A DNA stretch of 64,000 nucleotides from Isoetes taiwanensis (GCA_021234155.1 JAJEKV010000026.1:16174283-16238282); one strand, 5' to 3'; positions 19,349 to 33,161 are shown, counted from the stretch's first letter. The notes: generated by a model not told the origin, from the sequence alone. Program-made: numbers and translations.

Positions 19349-21105
19349 GTGGGACCACATGTCGGCGGGAGCACATCCAAACAAAGTGGCTCATCCAAAA
19401 CTGGAGTACGTGTCGAACCATATGTTACAAGAGCTGGTTGTGTGACGAAGCGAACTGTAGCAGCAAAATCATCCATTTTCCAATCCAAGAGGAAGCGGTT
19501 GTACATGGCACATGCTGATCCTGTTGTTCTTGAACCTAATTCTTTTGCAGAAGCTATGTCAGGAATGTATGCCGATGAATGGAGAGCTGCTGCTAGTGCA
19601 GAATTTGACTCCTTGCAAAAGAATAACACTTGGCGCCTCGTTCCATTGCCTCAAGGATGCAAACCTGTAAGTTGTAAATGGCTCTTTAAGGCTAAATATA
19701 AATTTGGTGGCACAATTGGACAGTTTAAGGCGCGTTTAGTAGCCCGGTGGTTTACACAAGTTGAGGGTTTAGACTTTACTGAAACTTTTTCTCCAGTTGT
19801 TAAAATGGTTTCCATTCGAGTATTATTGAATTTAGCAACAACACTTGATCTTGAAGCCCATCAGATGGACATCAAGACCGCATTCTTGGATGGAGAACTA
19901 GATGAAGACATCTATATGAACCAACCAGAGGGATATGTGCAATCAGGATCTGCCAAGCTTGTATGTAAACTGAATCGTGCTATCTATGGCCTAAAACAGT
20001 CTCCATGACTATGGTACCAGCTTATGGATAGGTATTTTGCATCATTGGGCTTTGAAAGAAATGGGCTAGATTCTAATGTTTATGTGCGTCAGCAAGGCAC
20101 ACGATGTTTTGTCATTGTTGCTCTATATGTCAATGATTGTATTCTAGTAAGCAACAATTTGGCATCATTGGAGAACTTGAAGAAGTAGCTCAGCTCCAGA
20201 TTTGACATGACAGATTTAGGTGAGATCCATTATTATCTTGGAATACAGGTGCTTTGAGACAGGGGGAGAAAGCAACTTATTATGTCTCAAAGCCGTTATA
20301 TCCAAGACATGCTTGTACGCTTTGGCATGCATAGTTGTAAGCCTGTTAGTAAACCCATGGAAACAGGTCTGAAATTGTCTAGAGATGATTTGCCAAAGAG
20401 TTCAGAAGAGTAGGAGAATATGAGATCAGTCCCTTATCGTCAGGTGGTTGGCAGCCTTATTTATGCAATGGTTTGTACAAGACCAGATCTTTCATATGCA
20501 GTGGGAGTCACTTCACAATAATCCAGGAGCATTACATTGGCAAAGTGTGAAACGAATTATGAGGTATTTGAAAGGAATAGTAGTGATTATGCTTTGATGG
20601 AAGAGAGAAGCCGTGGCTTGTAGGATATACTGACGCTGATTGGGCGGGGGATTCTGATACTAGGAAGTCCACGTCTGGGTATTGTTTCAGCCTTGGAAGC
20701 AAAGCGTGGTAGCACTATCAAGTATAGAAGCTGAGTATGTGGCAGCCACACATGCAGCCAAAGAAGGAGTATGGTTGAGAAGACTTTTAGAAGGATTGTA
20801 TCATGAAAGACTTTTAGAAGGATTGTATCAACTATGTTATGGAGTGATAATCAGGGGTCCATTGCACTTACAAGGAATCCAAAATGTCATGCTCTAACTA
20901 AACATATACAGACTCAATATTATTTTATCAGAGAGCAGGTTAATGGAGTTCTTGGACTTATGTTTGTTGGCACGGAGCAGATGGTAGCAGATGTATTCAC
21001 AAAGCCTCTTGCCAGAGACAAGTTTGAGATGCACATGACTGCTCTTGGAGTAATAGAGATACATGAAGACAAAGAAGACACGGCTGGACCTTCAACAAGT
21101 GGGAG
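19349..21105 (+). pseudogene. Copia reverse transcriptase and RNase H
   Basis: NNTWRLVPLPQGCKPVSCKW opens the RT; DIKTAFLDGELDEDIYM and NRAIYGLKQSP follow, then a TGA at 20006. The catalytic loop at about 20125 reads YVNDCILV where active elements have YVDD, so the first catalytic Asp is Asn. RNase H shows SSIEAEYVAA at 20710. A 27-bp tandem duplication (20781-20834) repeats RLLEGLY. The end FVGTEQMVADVFTKPLA (20970) is the usual pol terminus. Many stops; dead. Confidence 0.85.
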
Positions 21106-21304
21106 TGTTACAGGATTGTTGACAAGTCTTATAGCAAGTCAGAATATTCCACGTTACCCCAAAGGGCATGACGGTTAATTATAGACGCATCTTATATTTG
21201 TTCAGTATTCTCTGTTTTGTTTATCAGATCATTCCTTCTCTGTAAGCTATGGCAAGGGCTATTCTTGTCTAATCCATAATATATCATCCTTTTATTCTGT
21301 AATA
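21106..21304 (+). repeat. 3' LTR of the copia element
   Basis: Starts TGTTACAGG, ends CTGTAATA; 199 bp. It is about 88-90% alike to 16687-16835 over the shared part by eye. Confidence 0.75.
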
Positions 21305-21326
21305 AGACCTTCAAGGTCCAAAGGCC

Positions 21327-21976
21327 CTAGTCTTTCCTTTTCTTTATGAATGCAACAAAGCCCTCATTTCTTGCTTCTTTGACTTTTGTCCATTCTTTCT
21401 TTCGAATTTCTAGTTGTGCAGGTGTAAGATCTTGGTCCAGCCAGATCTTGTGGCCTTTTAGTGCCCCTCGATTCTGGAGAACCCTTTCACGAGCTTCCAC
21501 ACTTCTAAACTTTATCAAGATAGGTCTGTTGTAGCTATTTGCTTTGCCTAATCTTCTGCAGTGTATCACCTGTGGTTCATGTAAATGCATGATGTCTTGA
21601 AAGAAATGTGCTACTACGGCATTGACATCTTCTTCTGCAGTTTCTGCTATACCTGAGACTTTCAAAGTCCAGGCTCTTAATTCTAGTTCTATATTCTGCT
21701 CTCTAATTTTTTCCTGGTGTGAGATCATTTGTTCGTTTGTGACATCTGCTACCACATTTGCCAGTTCAGATTGGAAATTCAGAATTAGCTGTCCCTGGTC
21801 TGGAAAACTCTGTGGCAAGCGTGCCCGTAATATGTGTTCTGTGCCTTGAGTACCAGTTCCTCCATCGCCTTTCTGATTTGTAGCATCTCATTTTTTATTT
21901 CAAGAACTAGTTGTAGCAGATCTGTGTCTACTTCTGATTCTCCCCGTGAAGGGGAACCAGCCTTCCTTCGAGTCAT
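21327..21976 (-). pseudogene. LINE ORF1 protein, coiled coil plus RRM-like domain
   Basis: Sense start MTRRKAGSPSRGESEVDTDL at 21976, then heptad-like LLQLVLEIKNEMLQIRKAMEE. A frameshift near 21800 leads to a second ORF with RAWTLKVSGI, ILIKFRSVEARERVL, HKIWLDQDLTPAQLEIRKK and KRKD-stop. This resembles the L1 ORF1 (transposase_22) layout of coiled coil, RRM-like domain and C-terminal domain, an RNA-binding chaperone in that family. The stop at 21327 lies about 22 bp from the copia LTR. Same strand as the ORF2 pieces, so it is the 5' half of the same LINE copy. Confidence 0.7.
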
Positions 21977-22026
21977 ACGAATCCGAAGGCGCTAACCCTA
22001 GGCGGATGCGACAACACAAAATTTAG

Positions 22027-22125
22027 TGATGTAAAATAACACTAACTAGCATAGCATTGTAAAATCACACTACCTAGCATTTAGTATTGTAAAATCACAT
22101 TACCTAGCATAGCATTGTTGGGGAG
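22027..22125. repeat. Short tandem repeat in the LINE leader
   Basis: About three diverged copies of a 35-40-bp unit containing TGTAAAATCACACTACCTAG. They lie 50-150 bp upstream of ORF1 in sense direction, as subrepeats in LINE 5' UTRs often do. Confidence 0.6.
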
Positions 22126-22129
22126 AGGC

Positions 22130-22600
22130 AAAACTTGTAAATAATAAGGGAGCTTAAAAATTCCAAAGTTTAAATCAATATTGTTCTAATATTTAATATT
22201 TGAGCTCAATAGTAAACATGTACCCGCCATTGCCATGCATTTATAGGCACGTGTATATATGGAGTTGATACCTATACAGGATTTTTGACTAATTAGTTTT
22301 GGCATGTCTCTCCACGCAACCTCTCTCTGTGTGTATGGTTCTAACATGAAACATAACTTTGTTACTATGTTCTCCTCCGTGTCCTCGCACGGGCGCGAGA
22401 TATGGGACCCAAACAGGGGGCGCAACAAGCGTATTACTGTCCGGATTAACCACCCCTCCCCCCTCCCGAAGGGTTGGTTGGGGAAAAACCGTGACAGGAA
22501 TAGGTTTGCTGTCAAACTGCACACAAATACAAATATATATACATCATGCGGGATATCTGACATATATATATTATTATAGAGGGCTGCCTAACACTGATAA
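22130..22600. other. Unassigned DNA upstream of LINE ORF1
   Basis: It may hold the LINE 5' end or a different repeat. It contains TTTATAGG with nearby TATATATGG, and a GC-rich stretch around 22380-22480. No conserved coding motif seen. Confidence 0.3.
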
Positions 22601-22883
22601 TTGGGGCGATCTGGAGCGTCTAAACTGCCACGTGGCATATTGGACGGCTGTGATTGAGTGTGTGGATGACGTCGGGCATAGAGCATTTTGGAGATGGTGT
22701 CGGGGACGAGCCTTGCAATTGCTGGTGAGCGCCTGGCGTTTTCGAGCTTGTTGGTGCGTTGTTAAGATTTGAATTGCAGATTGCTTCTGAGAATTCCGGA
22801 GTATGGCACTTGCATAGCGGCCGAGCTTGGTTTCAGGATGGGCTTTAGGTGAACAAAGAAGGGGTTACCTATGATACGAATTT

Positions 22884-23345
22884 TTGAGAGCCACTCTAGG
22901 CTCAATGGCTCTGCCTATCGATTTTGCTTGCCTCTGGAAGCCGTCATGCCTGGAGCATGTAATATATGAGCAATTGATTTTTCAAGATTGTGAGATTGTG
23001 ATTTTGTTTGGACTCTTTCCTTTACTTGGAAATGGGCTTCAGGGGCATGTTTTCCAGAAATCCGATGCCATATATCTGCCGCCAGTGGTGGATTGTATAT
23101 TGGCACTGAAGTCCTGCCACGAATGGAGACAAACTGACGGATTAGGGGTTTGGAAATACGCAGCTCTTATGAAGTCTCCATGTCAGGGAAGCGTAAATGC
23201 AGCTAAAGCAGCCTTTACTTCGTCCATCAGTGGAATGAACCCTGGCGATTTGGCTACCAGGAAATGTAGCCAGCCTTGGAAGAGAAGAATGCTTACAGAT
23301 GCAGGGCACTTTGATGATGTGGTGCTATCCTGCACGCCGTCATAG
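22884..23345 (+). CDS. Unrecognised ORF, possible exon region
   Basis: 153 codons with a fairly protein-like composition, including WRQTDGLGVWKYAALMKSP and NPGDLATRKCSQPWKRRML. I do not recognise the family. A G-box-like CCACGTGG lies upstream at 22630 and a plausible splice donor (CAG/GTTAGC) at 23358. Candidate exons follow at 23437-23480 and 23711-23877, with AG and GT borders. It could be part of a real gene, a non-coding transcript or chance. Confidence 0.25.
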   Translation: MRATLGSMALPIDFACLWKPSCLEHVIYEQLIFQDCEIVILFGLFPLLGNGLQGHVFQKSDAIYLPPVVDCILALKSCHEWRQTDGLGVWKYAALMKSPCQGSVNAAKAAFTSSISGMNPGDLATRKCSQPWKRRMLTDAGHFDDVVLSCTPS

Positions 23346-24370
23346 CCACCATTGCAGGTTAGCATCTTATTACTCTAGTTTTTGCTTTGATTTCAGTCCG
23401 GGTAACATCCTTTCGATTCATGCAGAGATTTGTTATGGTTGATAGGCGTATTCACAACCATGCAATTCATGACTGGGGTGAGCTGTAGTAATTTCTTCGT
23501 AATTGTTTCTTTATAGTGAAGAACTATTTTAGTTACTTCTGCAGAGATTGCACTATTGTTTGCAGTTGATAACTAGCTTGCAAAATTAATTACGCCTATA
23601 TATACAATGTGTTCATCATTTTCTGGATAGGCTTGCATCATATTGTCATTTGCACATTTAACATAAAAGGAAAGAAATCATATGCATGCATACTAATTTG
23701 AATGTTGTAGTGGCAGATCTGGGAATGGATACCAGATATTGCATGGGGCAATTAAAAGGATGTTGAGATGGAGCTTTGCACCACAAACTTCAAAGATTGC
23801 CTCGCTAAAGTGGACAAATGGTTCTGCACATTACAATGAAGATATAAAGCCGAATAACAAGAAGCCACACACAGAGGTAAAATTTATAGTCCGTGAGCTT
23901 ATGCACTTAGAAATCTTTTTGCTAGTGCAAAGGCGATAGATTTTAGTTGCAATGTTTAACTTTCAAATAGTGCCAAGAAGAAACCAAGTGTGTAAAATCT
24001 TGAAACATTGTAGACGGATCCTTAGAAGGATTCAATTTCAACGAAATTTTGCATTGCCGATCCTCGCCCAGCTTTGTATTATTAATTGCAAAGCTCACCG
24101 GATGATTGCCGCATTATGAATTATTTTGCAATGATTACATGTTCGCTTTCCCGTCACCGCATGTCCGAAAGTACATGTTTATTTTTGTGTCCCCTTTTTC
24201 ATTTTGTCTCAATAATATTAATTATTCACTATTGCTTGCTAGACATTCGCGGCACCGAAAGCAAAAAATGCACGGTATTTTCGTAACATGTTTGACAAGA
24301 GAAGTCACGTTGGGAAACGATTTTTGCAAACCGTTGACCTTAAAATCCCATCCTTTTTCTAGTGTTTAGC

Positions 24371-24535
24371 TTTGAGCCTTTTGAAGCCATCAATTTGCGT
24401 TGGCATGGGGAAGATCAAGAGAAAGCTTGTGATATTTGCATGCAGACATGTGAGCATGGCCAAGACAGTGTGTGTAGCAGGTGCTTCATTGCTAAGACCA
24501 CTCGTTATGGACGTTGTGAAGCATTTTTTTTCTGA
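24371..24535 (+). CDS. Candidate Cys-rich terminal exon
   Basis: 55 codons open at the left and ending in TGA. The sequence is cysteine-rich: ACDICMQTCEHG then VCSRCFIAKTTRYGRCEAFF, i.e. paired CxxC motifs that could bind zinc. A splice acceptor-like TAG lies just upstream. I do not recognise the family. It is on the same strand as 22884-23345 and could be a later exon. Confidence 0.3.
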   Translation, partial: FEPFEAINLRWHGEDQEKACDICMQTCEHGQDSVCSRCFIAKTTRYGRCEAFFF

Positions 24536-25196
24536 GGAGTTATCTTAGGAGAGAAGCCATTTGCTAGGTGTTTGACTATAATATGGGATTGGGTGGCCAT
24601 GGCGTTATTTTCACTGTTTGACTGGACTCTGAATATGCTGCTGGTAATGGGTAGATGCAATTCCGGCTGAGCGGAACGTCCTTTGGCGCCTTGCAGTGGT
24701 GTGTGGTGGTTTCGTAGGTGCAGGTGTGTATATCATGGTATTAGGTTGTAGTCTGGCTACCTGGCAAACCTGCACAATCCGAGTCTGTTGGTATTTTGGC
24801 TGCCAGCTATACATGCATAGGATTAAACTAGACAATTTCGAGCTATGCAAGGGACATTCTTGGAAGAATGGGAAATATTTCTGTGCTTGGATCATAAAGT
24901 GATAAATTATTACGCTCATAAGGCGATTGGTACATATATTTGTTTGAAGATACCAAAAATATCCCTGTGGAAGCCTTTTGCAATATAAATATGGTAAATT
25001 ACTGCATATACAAGTAGGTTTGAATGATTTTTAGTTGTGATTGTAGATCTGTGCTTCTATTTTCCAGCTTTGCATGAAGTGCACATTTATGCAAGCCTGA
25101 AGCAGGGGGATGATGTTGGAGGAAAAGGAATCTGAAAAGCGAACAAGGACCAAGAACCATGTCTTTTTATTGCTAAAATGCGTGGTATGTGCACAG

Positions 25197-25344
25197 AGAT
25201 ATTGCTAGATTGGGCTAAAATGTTTGGCATCCTTACTTTCAGTTATGTTTATAGATGGAAATGATACGAAAGATATTGCTAGATTAGAGTAGAATCTTTA
25301 GCATCTTTACTTTCAGTTATGTTTATAGATGGAAATGATCTAAC
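25197..25344. repeat. Tandem duplication, 74-bp unit
   Basis: Two copies of a 74-bp unit beginning AGATATTGCTAGATT and ending GTTTATAGATGGAAATGAT, with a few substitutions. Confidence 0.85.
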
Positions 25345-26167
25345 CAATTTAGACATGTGTTAGAAGTATAAGAAACTTTTCCTCTGTGGGAAATACTACT
25401 GATAGAGTGCAAACCAGAACATTTGCTGGCAAAACAAAAATGAGTACTCGAAATCTAAGTTCAGTAGTCCAACACTAGTGATCCAAGGCACGTTTCTTCA
25501 AGAATGGACATATTTTTGTGCCTGGATACAATCTGAGCATGGGGAGCATTGACGTGTATCTGTGTAGATTGATTTGTTTGGCATGTCAAATTATTATAAA
25601 CCGCAATGCCGTGCTTCTATTTTCCAGATTTGTTGCTTGTGCACCTTTGCATCCGCGGGTAGAGGTTAATGACTTACCTGAATGTTAATAATTAGAGTCA
25701 ATCTTTTTCTAATTTAATCTATTTCAGGTTTTCGTATTTAACATTGCTTGCATCTGCTGGGGGATACCATTCTTTGGAACTTATTCAGGGTTTGGCATCA
25801 AATTGAAATGCGCCTAAGCTAGTGTGCTTAATCTAGCATTTTACATTTGTAGTACCACTCTTGAAGCATAGTTGTATTCAATAGTTCAGGTCATTGCATC
25901 ATCCTTCCAATTTTATCTGTTTCAAATATTATACTTTTATCTTTTTCCATCAGACAACATCGTTGTATACGACATCACTGTATAAAATCTTCATTTGGAG
26001 ATGGCTTTACTGAGCACATTCATAACAATATACAGATAACTTTACAACATTGGACTAGGCGTTGCTGCTAAGTGTGAAATCAATGCCCCTATATTTGCCG
26101 TTATCTAGAGGAATAGCAGTTGACAAAATTCAGAAAGGGAAATAGCTGTTGAGAGGCATATTTTCCT

Positions 26168-26253
26168 GCACATTTTTCAAGCAAGTGCCATGAACACCAA
26201 AACATGCAATGCACATTTTTCAAGCAAGTGCCATGAACATCAAAACATGCAAT
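26168..26253. repeat. Tandem duplication, 43-bp unit
   Basis: Two nearly identical copies of GCACATTTTTCAAGCAAGTG... with one substitution (ACACC/ACATC). Confidence 0.9.
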
Positions 26254-27102
26254 GACGTAAGATTTCAGAGTTACACCTTGATCACAATCTTGATTTAGCA
26301 TTTAAAATGTTGTTGATGCCAAGGGCTAACTATAAGCAAATCTATAAGCTAATCCTAAGAGGTTGTCAAACAATTGCTACCACGTTTCTTATCATTGCAA
26401 TATTAACACAAAGCGAAAGAGCTATTGCAATGAGCCCTCTTTTTATTTTCAACTATTATCAACTTAGAACATTTTAACTACAATCCACTGTAGCAAAATG
26501 TGAAAAGCAAAATCATAAGAAAAAAAACCTCTGTTAAGAAACACGAAAACACGAAATCACAACATTTCACCAAAAGTTGCAGTTGCCACTTTTAAATTAT
26601 AAATGCATAAACACCATTCTTCATTACAATTTTACACTCAATTGCACCCTCTACACCACCCATAAGCACCAAACATGGCATAATTCAAGTAAGAACTACA
26701 AATTAAATGATGGCTTCCTAGAAAATAATCAATAAAAACAAAATAGCTCTCACTCATTTCCGCCCTCTCCCCCACCCCACCCTCTCCAGATTTAGTGAAA
26801 CAACAGACAAAATCAATTACAAATCTATGAGAAGCTTCACAAAAAAACAATGGAACAATGTCCACGTTCAAACAACAGAAATTGGATACCATTAAAATGT
26901 TACCCCCCCTCCCCAAAAAAAGGTCTTTTAAATTAGCAACATTTCGCCTAAAGTCGAGGTTGCCAACGAAATCTCACAAGATGTAAGGGAATCTAAAAGA
27001 ATCTAATGGATTAAGAGAACTTAAATGCTAAAACTGGAACATAAAGAAACCGGAACATGCACATGTCACCCGAACACACACCGTAGGATCGATTAAAAAA
27101 CT

Positions 27103-28150
<1,048 letters not shown>

Positions 28151-28966
28151 TACCGACATTTGATTTAGTAATAACACACTAGTCTTAGAACAAATCGAGG
28201 CCACCCACATTCACATTCAATGTAAGGTGGTTGGGGCCAAGACCCAACAATCACACAATAATGCAATGTTAGAGTGGCGGGGTCATACATCCTATGGGAT
28301 GGTGCCAAGTGGCATGACGTAAACGAACAACTCTTGGTTGCAAAAGTTATCATCTTCCTGATTTGACCTAAGGAAAGAGGGAATTGTCCAGATCATTTCA
28401 AATTTAGTAGTCTAAATAAGCAAAACAGAGATCAACAAAGCCTTTGTTGAGATAACAAAGACCTAAGAATGATCTAACAAAACTAGGGAATTAAGGTGCT
28501 AGAGAGCACCATACACCACAATTTTCAACAAATATCACAACCTTGCCTAGCGTTTGCCCTTCGGGCAACCCCAAAAGTACAATTTTATGGTCTAGCAATA
28601 GGGTGCAAGCGGTACTTTTCATATTAAGTGTGGGGATTCTATGACTTTCTCTTATAATTAATTAAAACTTTGTTCAAATATTACTTAAGCTTTGTGTAAA
28701 CATTGCCTCAACAATTTCTTAGAGTAAGATTCTTAAATATTCTATTCCTGCAAATAGAAAAATCTTTGATGATTTTTCATAGTCGATCGATTATATAAGC
28801 CATCATTTTTAAGGCCAATAACATTGCGTGGAAAGATTCATTAGATTCTCAACAATTTACTTCTCTATTTCACTATATTCCACAGAGGTTTGTTGAAGAT
28901 TGATCAAAAGTCATTATATTGTATAGGATTGTATCAAGTTTTAGAGAAAAGAAGAAAGAGGCAATT

Positions 28967-29325
28967 GGTGTTGCACAATGCAAAGGCTTAAGTTACTCGA
29001 AACTATGTTCTAAAGGGTTGTATGAAACTATAACAAAAAGAAGAAATAAACATGAGACACTGCAAAATGCAAAGGCATAACTTACTCGAAATCATGTTTT
29101 GAATGCACATCACCAAGTATGGATTCTTGCAATGAAAATGCCATCTTGGTGTTGCACAATGCGAAGGCTTAACTTACTCGAAACCACGTTCCAATGACTA
29201 TATGAAGCTATAGCGAAAGAAGAAAGAAAAATCAACACACAAAATGCAAATGCATAACTTACTCGAAATCATGTTCTAAATGCACACAAATTATCGGTTC
29301 TTGCAATGAAAATGCCGACGAACAA
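28967..29325. repeat. Tandem duplication, 181-bp unit
   Basis: Two diverged copies of a unit that begins GGTGTTGCACAATGC and contains ACTTACTCGAAATCATGTT and TTCTTGCAATGAAAATGCC. Within each unit, ACTCGAAA(T/C)(C/T)A(T/C)GTT occurs twice. Confidence 0.8.
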
Positions 29326-30166
29326 CTCATGCTATTGAATGATAATTATCTCAAATAGACCTCGACAAATGCTTGGTGAACTTTAAGTGCACTTTTAGTA
29401 AAACAAATATCTCAAAGAATTCAATTGCTAGCATTCTAGTTTACATTTTCTTTTTAGGACATATTCCTTTTAAGAGTTCTCTTTCTCAACTCGCAACCAA
29501 ACAATAATGTAGTATAACCGCAAATTTTTTCATGAATGGAACATGCTCGATCTTACTTATCTTCCCGGTATATACCCCAACATAGATTATCTCCATGTTA
29601 CCTTTTACTATATCCTATGGTGTGCGTTTGCCACTAGTGTTACAGAAAAAATTATATAAGTTCATCTCTTCAATGTGCTAAAGTGTTATATCCCAATACG
29701 GGATTATCTCCATGTTACCCTATGGCGTGCGGTTTGCCACTAGTGTTAAAACGCTTTGCCACTAGTGTTCATACAACCTCCTCTTAGCGTGCTAAGTGTG
29801 TGCATGTTAGGATTATAGCTGGTTGACACACTCCCATCTAAGTTCAAAAATACAATACTTTTTTTAACCTAGACCTTATCATAAAACGACCACCACACTA
29901 CACGATCACAATAAGTGTGCTCTCTTTTTTCTGAATGTTCCTTTTACAACACCTTGGGCAGACTCATAGATAGTAAAAGATACTTCTATCTTATCTTAAA
30001 GAATGACTATCTATAAAGGAGACACATTCACCAAAGGCAATTGGCATGGCCCGTCCTGTGGGCCAGGAGTGCTTCCTTAATGGCAAAACTAACGTTCTGT
30101 TATCTTACTAATTTTGTCAAATATCTACATTACTGACCCTGCAATTCCTGCAACTTGAAATGGCAC

Positions 30167-30368
30167 TTAGCTGAAATTAGGGCACATCATGGAACACTGA
30201 AGGAGCTCCATTAGCTTGTGTTTGTGCCTCATATCTGCCTTCATTATCTTTTTAACATTGTGTGCAGCAAACATGTTGAAGATTGGATACATGTATTGTG
30301 AAGGTAATTCTTCCCCATCAAATAACATATGGATGTTGCCATCAATCCCAACTTTCAAACTTCTTCCA
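30167..30368 (-). pseudogene. Candidate last exon of an unrecognised gene
   Basis: After an acceptor-like CTCCTTAG the frame FGRSLKVGIDGNIHMLFDGE ... MKADMRHKHKLMELL continues to a stop at 30167. It looks like coding sequence of a conserved protein, but I do not know the family. A 34-bp candidate exon with acceptor and GTAAGA donor lies upstream at 30775-30808. Together with 32040-34323 it is on the minus strand. Confidence 0.35.
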
Positions 30369-32039
30369 AACTAAGGAGAATTATGACCAAAACGTAATTG
30401 AGCAAACTGCATAGGCAGAAAGTGGAATTCATGGTGCACATATGATGGATGGGTTGAACACCCATTTTTTCATGTAAAATCCACTGTTCTATAAGATATG
30501 AAGCTTGTTCATTTGCCAATATGGCACATCATTATCTCAACTAGTCAGGTCAAACCACAAATGTGTAAAATTATAGATCCAGAAAATAGATTGGAAGTTG
30601 ATAAAAAAAAAAAGACAACTACAAAGAAAATTGTCTAGGAGCAAAGTGTGAAACAAAAGATGGCAAAAGTCCCATATGTTCTCTATGCAGTCCCCAACAA
30701 ATATAAGTAGTGTCTTCCTTTTCTCCAAATGATACCCCTATGAGCAAAGGCATAAGCCACCTAGAGAATCTTACCTGCCCATTTGCTGGCTGTCCATGCA
30801 TTTGTGCCCTACTTCAGATTGGTTCAAGTTTCTTCTGAGCTGCCTGGATGAATGCAATCTATTAATATTATCCATATAAAATTTCCCTAAAATAATCTAC
30901 CTACATGCTCTGTTTAACAACACTGTTTGTTGGCTCCAGCTCCAATGCTGCAAAAAAACAAAAGTCTTTCGCTTCCATTATGAGAGCAGCTGCAACTGCT
31001 TCCACCATATTTGGAGGCCATTAAAAACCACAGCTACAATATACCCAAGAAATCTTGCCTATTCTGCTTACAGATAACATATTGCACAGCCACGAAATAA
31101 TCAGATATTAAAATCTTATAACCTGACATTTTTTCGCAGATGTGCAGTCTATAAAAGGTTGTGCTTTCTTACAATCCCCAATTGTTGCATAATAGTTCCT
31201 GGCGTTATGAAAGAAAAAGGATTGAAAGCTGCTTGCCATGGGACTTCTAAACCTCATGGGACTTCTAAACCTGTATGAATGGGATATTTCTAAAATTCAG
31301 AATGCAAGTCGATGTTGCAAGGCAAATTTTAATTTTGATTGAATGCAAACCTTTGCCATAGCACGTTTTATCGTCCCCTGTGACCTTGGCCATCTGGGAT
31401 GTTGTGCGACTCCATTGGAATCCAAGTTCATTTGTCAATTGACTGCCCCTTAAGATAAATAGTTTCTTCTGGTGCTAAACCAGAGTGACACACATGTTAA
31501 GATCAGCTTCCAGCTCTGATAATACTTGCTGCAAATTATCAAAGAAATAACTTAGCATAAAGTATAGCTTAAATACAATGAGAACATGGAAGAGCAGTAC
31601 AAACTAAACGAAATCTCACTACACAAAATAACTGCAAGAACAATCGGAGCAAACACGGCGCCTGGCTAAAGGAGCAAGAATAAAAAGCAGGTTTCTGAGA
31701 TATTCATCAGAAGACAGAGACCGCTCTAATACCCTCTTCTCTGCTCGATCCGAACTGGTGGAACAGCCACCACCAAAGGAAAAAATCGTGGTAAAAAATT
31801 TGGAGGGTTTTTTGGTGTTTTTTTCTCTCCATCAACCATTGCACGACACCTACCTCATGTGTGACATTTAAGAAATTAAATGATTAGGCTTATTGCCACC
31901 GTTATCATTAAATAAAATTAGATATGACACCTTAGAGATCTCCTTTTGGAATTGTGCAATTCCCTGCATCAAATACAATACTGATTTATTACCAAATGCA
32001 GAACTATCGACACACAGGAAAATACACAGTGATAAATAC

Positions 32040-32160
32040 CTTTAAAATAGTTCTGCCAAAGCTGGCCTCCTCTTCTGCTATTATCTCGCTTATTTTCTTT
32101 TCGTTCTTTGGTAGCTCGGGAAATACTTCGCCCATTATGGATACAACCACTCCAACTAGC
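32040..32160 (-). pseudogene. Exon fragment of alanyl-tRNA synthetase
   Basis: A 121-bp open exon flanked by acceptor (AATAG) and donor (AAAG/GTATTT) reads LVGVVVSIMGEVFPEL then ISEIIAEEEASFGRT. This is the conserved AlaRS segment at the end of the aminoacylation module. No other AlaRS exon lies next to it, so it is an isolated captured or pseudogene piece. Confidence 0.6.
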
Positions 32161-32619
32161 CTATTTAAAATAGCAATTAACATATAGTTCCATCCGACAT
32201 AGTGTCTATCTATATTCGTATTGTATGTTTGCTTTGGGTTTTGCTTGGGCCAATAAATAATAGAAATCACGTCACAATGCCATAATAGCAACATTTTTGC
32301 CTTAAATACTTCCATGGGCAAGGGCAAATGAACAACCCATTCTCTGCGAAGTCAAAACAGTGCACATGAACTGAATCATCTGATAAAAACTCGAATATGC
32401 TAGAAAATATGCATCCTCTGCTGGAAAATAGCTTCACGTCAGCTTATTCTCTATTTTCAAAGGAGGTTCATCCTCAAACATGAAAGGATGAAGCGCAGAC
32501 ATGAAGCATAGGCAGATTCAATCACTTCTAACTGATGGTCACAGATCGGCGGTCTACATGTCAGCATGGCCTTAAGTCAGCAAGGTTTAGCATGGCCTTA
32601 AGTCAGCAAGGTTTGATAT

Positions 32620-32830
32620 AAGTATTTATTCATTCCATTTCGTGTCATAACAGAAGCAAGTGCGTTTGAAAACGTGGAAAGAGCCAACCCAGACTTTGTG
32701 ATTCTTTGTTTCACGGAAATGCCATGGAGCACTGATTTAAATACTCAAGTCCAGTAGGCTTCCAATCGCCATTGTACACAGTTTGCAAACAAGTTTTAAA
32801 ATAACAACGATATTTTGACAGAACAAATTA
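32620..32830. repeat. Dispersed repeat copy 1 (210 bp; second copy at 42361)
   Basis: It contains AAGTATTTATTCATTCCATT, GAAAGAGCCAACCC and GAAATGCCATGGAGCAC. By eye it is close to 90% alike to 42361-42575 in the same orientation. It lies between the AlaRS-like exon and the INO80-like exon. Confidence 0.9.
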
Positions 32831-33161
32831 CTATGGAAAAAACGAAAATTACCTGGCTGGCACAGAAAGCCACCATTTTCTGATGCGTCTGCAACAATAT
32901 TATAATCCGTGAGGCTGGCCTTACTAGCAATGCATATCCTATACCAGCGGGAAGAGCTTTTTAGCTGAATTTCCAAGGGAAAATTTGATAGCCGGAAGAA
33001 TGTTGTTTATAAAGAATAGAAGTTGCAGACCTGAAATGGCAAGCATTAATATAGCCATTCTTCCTTTCAAGGATGCCAATACTGTATTTTCTGTCATAAG
33101 ATGAACGCAACTGAAATCACCAAGCATGTGGTAGATATTTGACGATGAACTAGACATGTCA

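Larger units (their letters stand above)
16687..21304 (+). mobile_element. Ty1/copia retrotransposon, degenerate
   Basis: A 4.6-kb element in plus orientation inserted between ORF1 and ORF2 of the LINE. LTR starts TGTTACAGGATTG and the 3' copy ends CTGTAATA (CTGTAACA expected). Gag, protease, integrase, RT and RNase H follow in copia order. I could not find a matching 5-bp target duplication (TTCCA on the left, AGACC on the right). Confidence 0.85.

Noticed and set aside
16682-21309. Target-site duplication of the copia element
   Set aside because: The five bases before the 5' LTR (TTCCA) and after the apparent 3' LTR end (AGACC) do not match; the border may be eroded.
22107-22570. Solo LTR starting TGTTGGGGAG
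   Set aside because: It starts like a copia LTR and has TATA-like words, but no partner end, second copy or target duplication was found.
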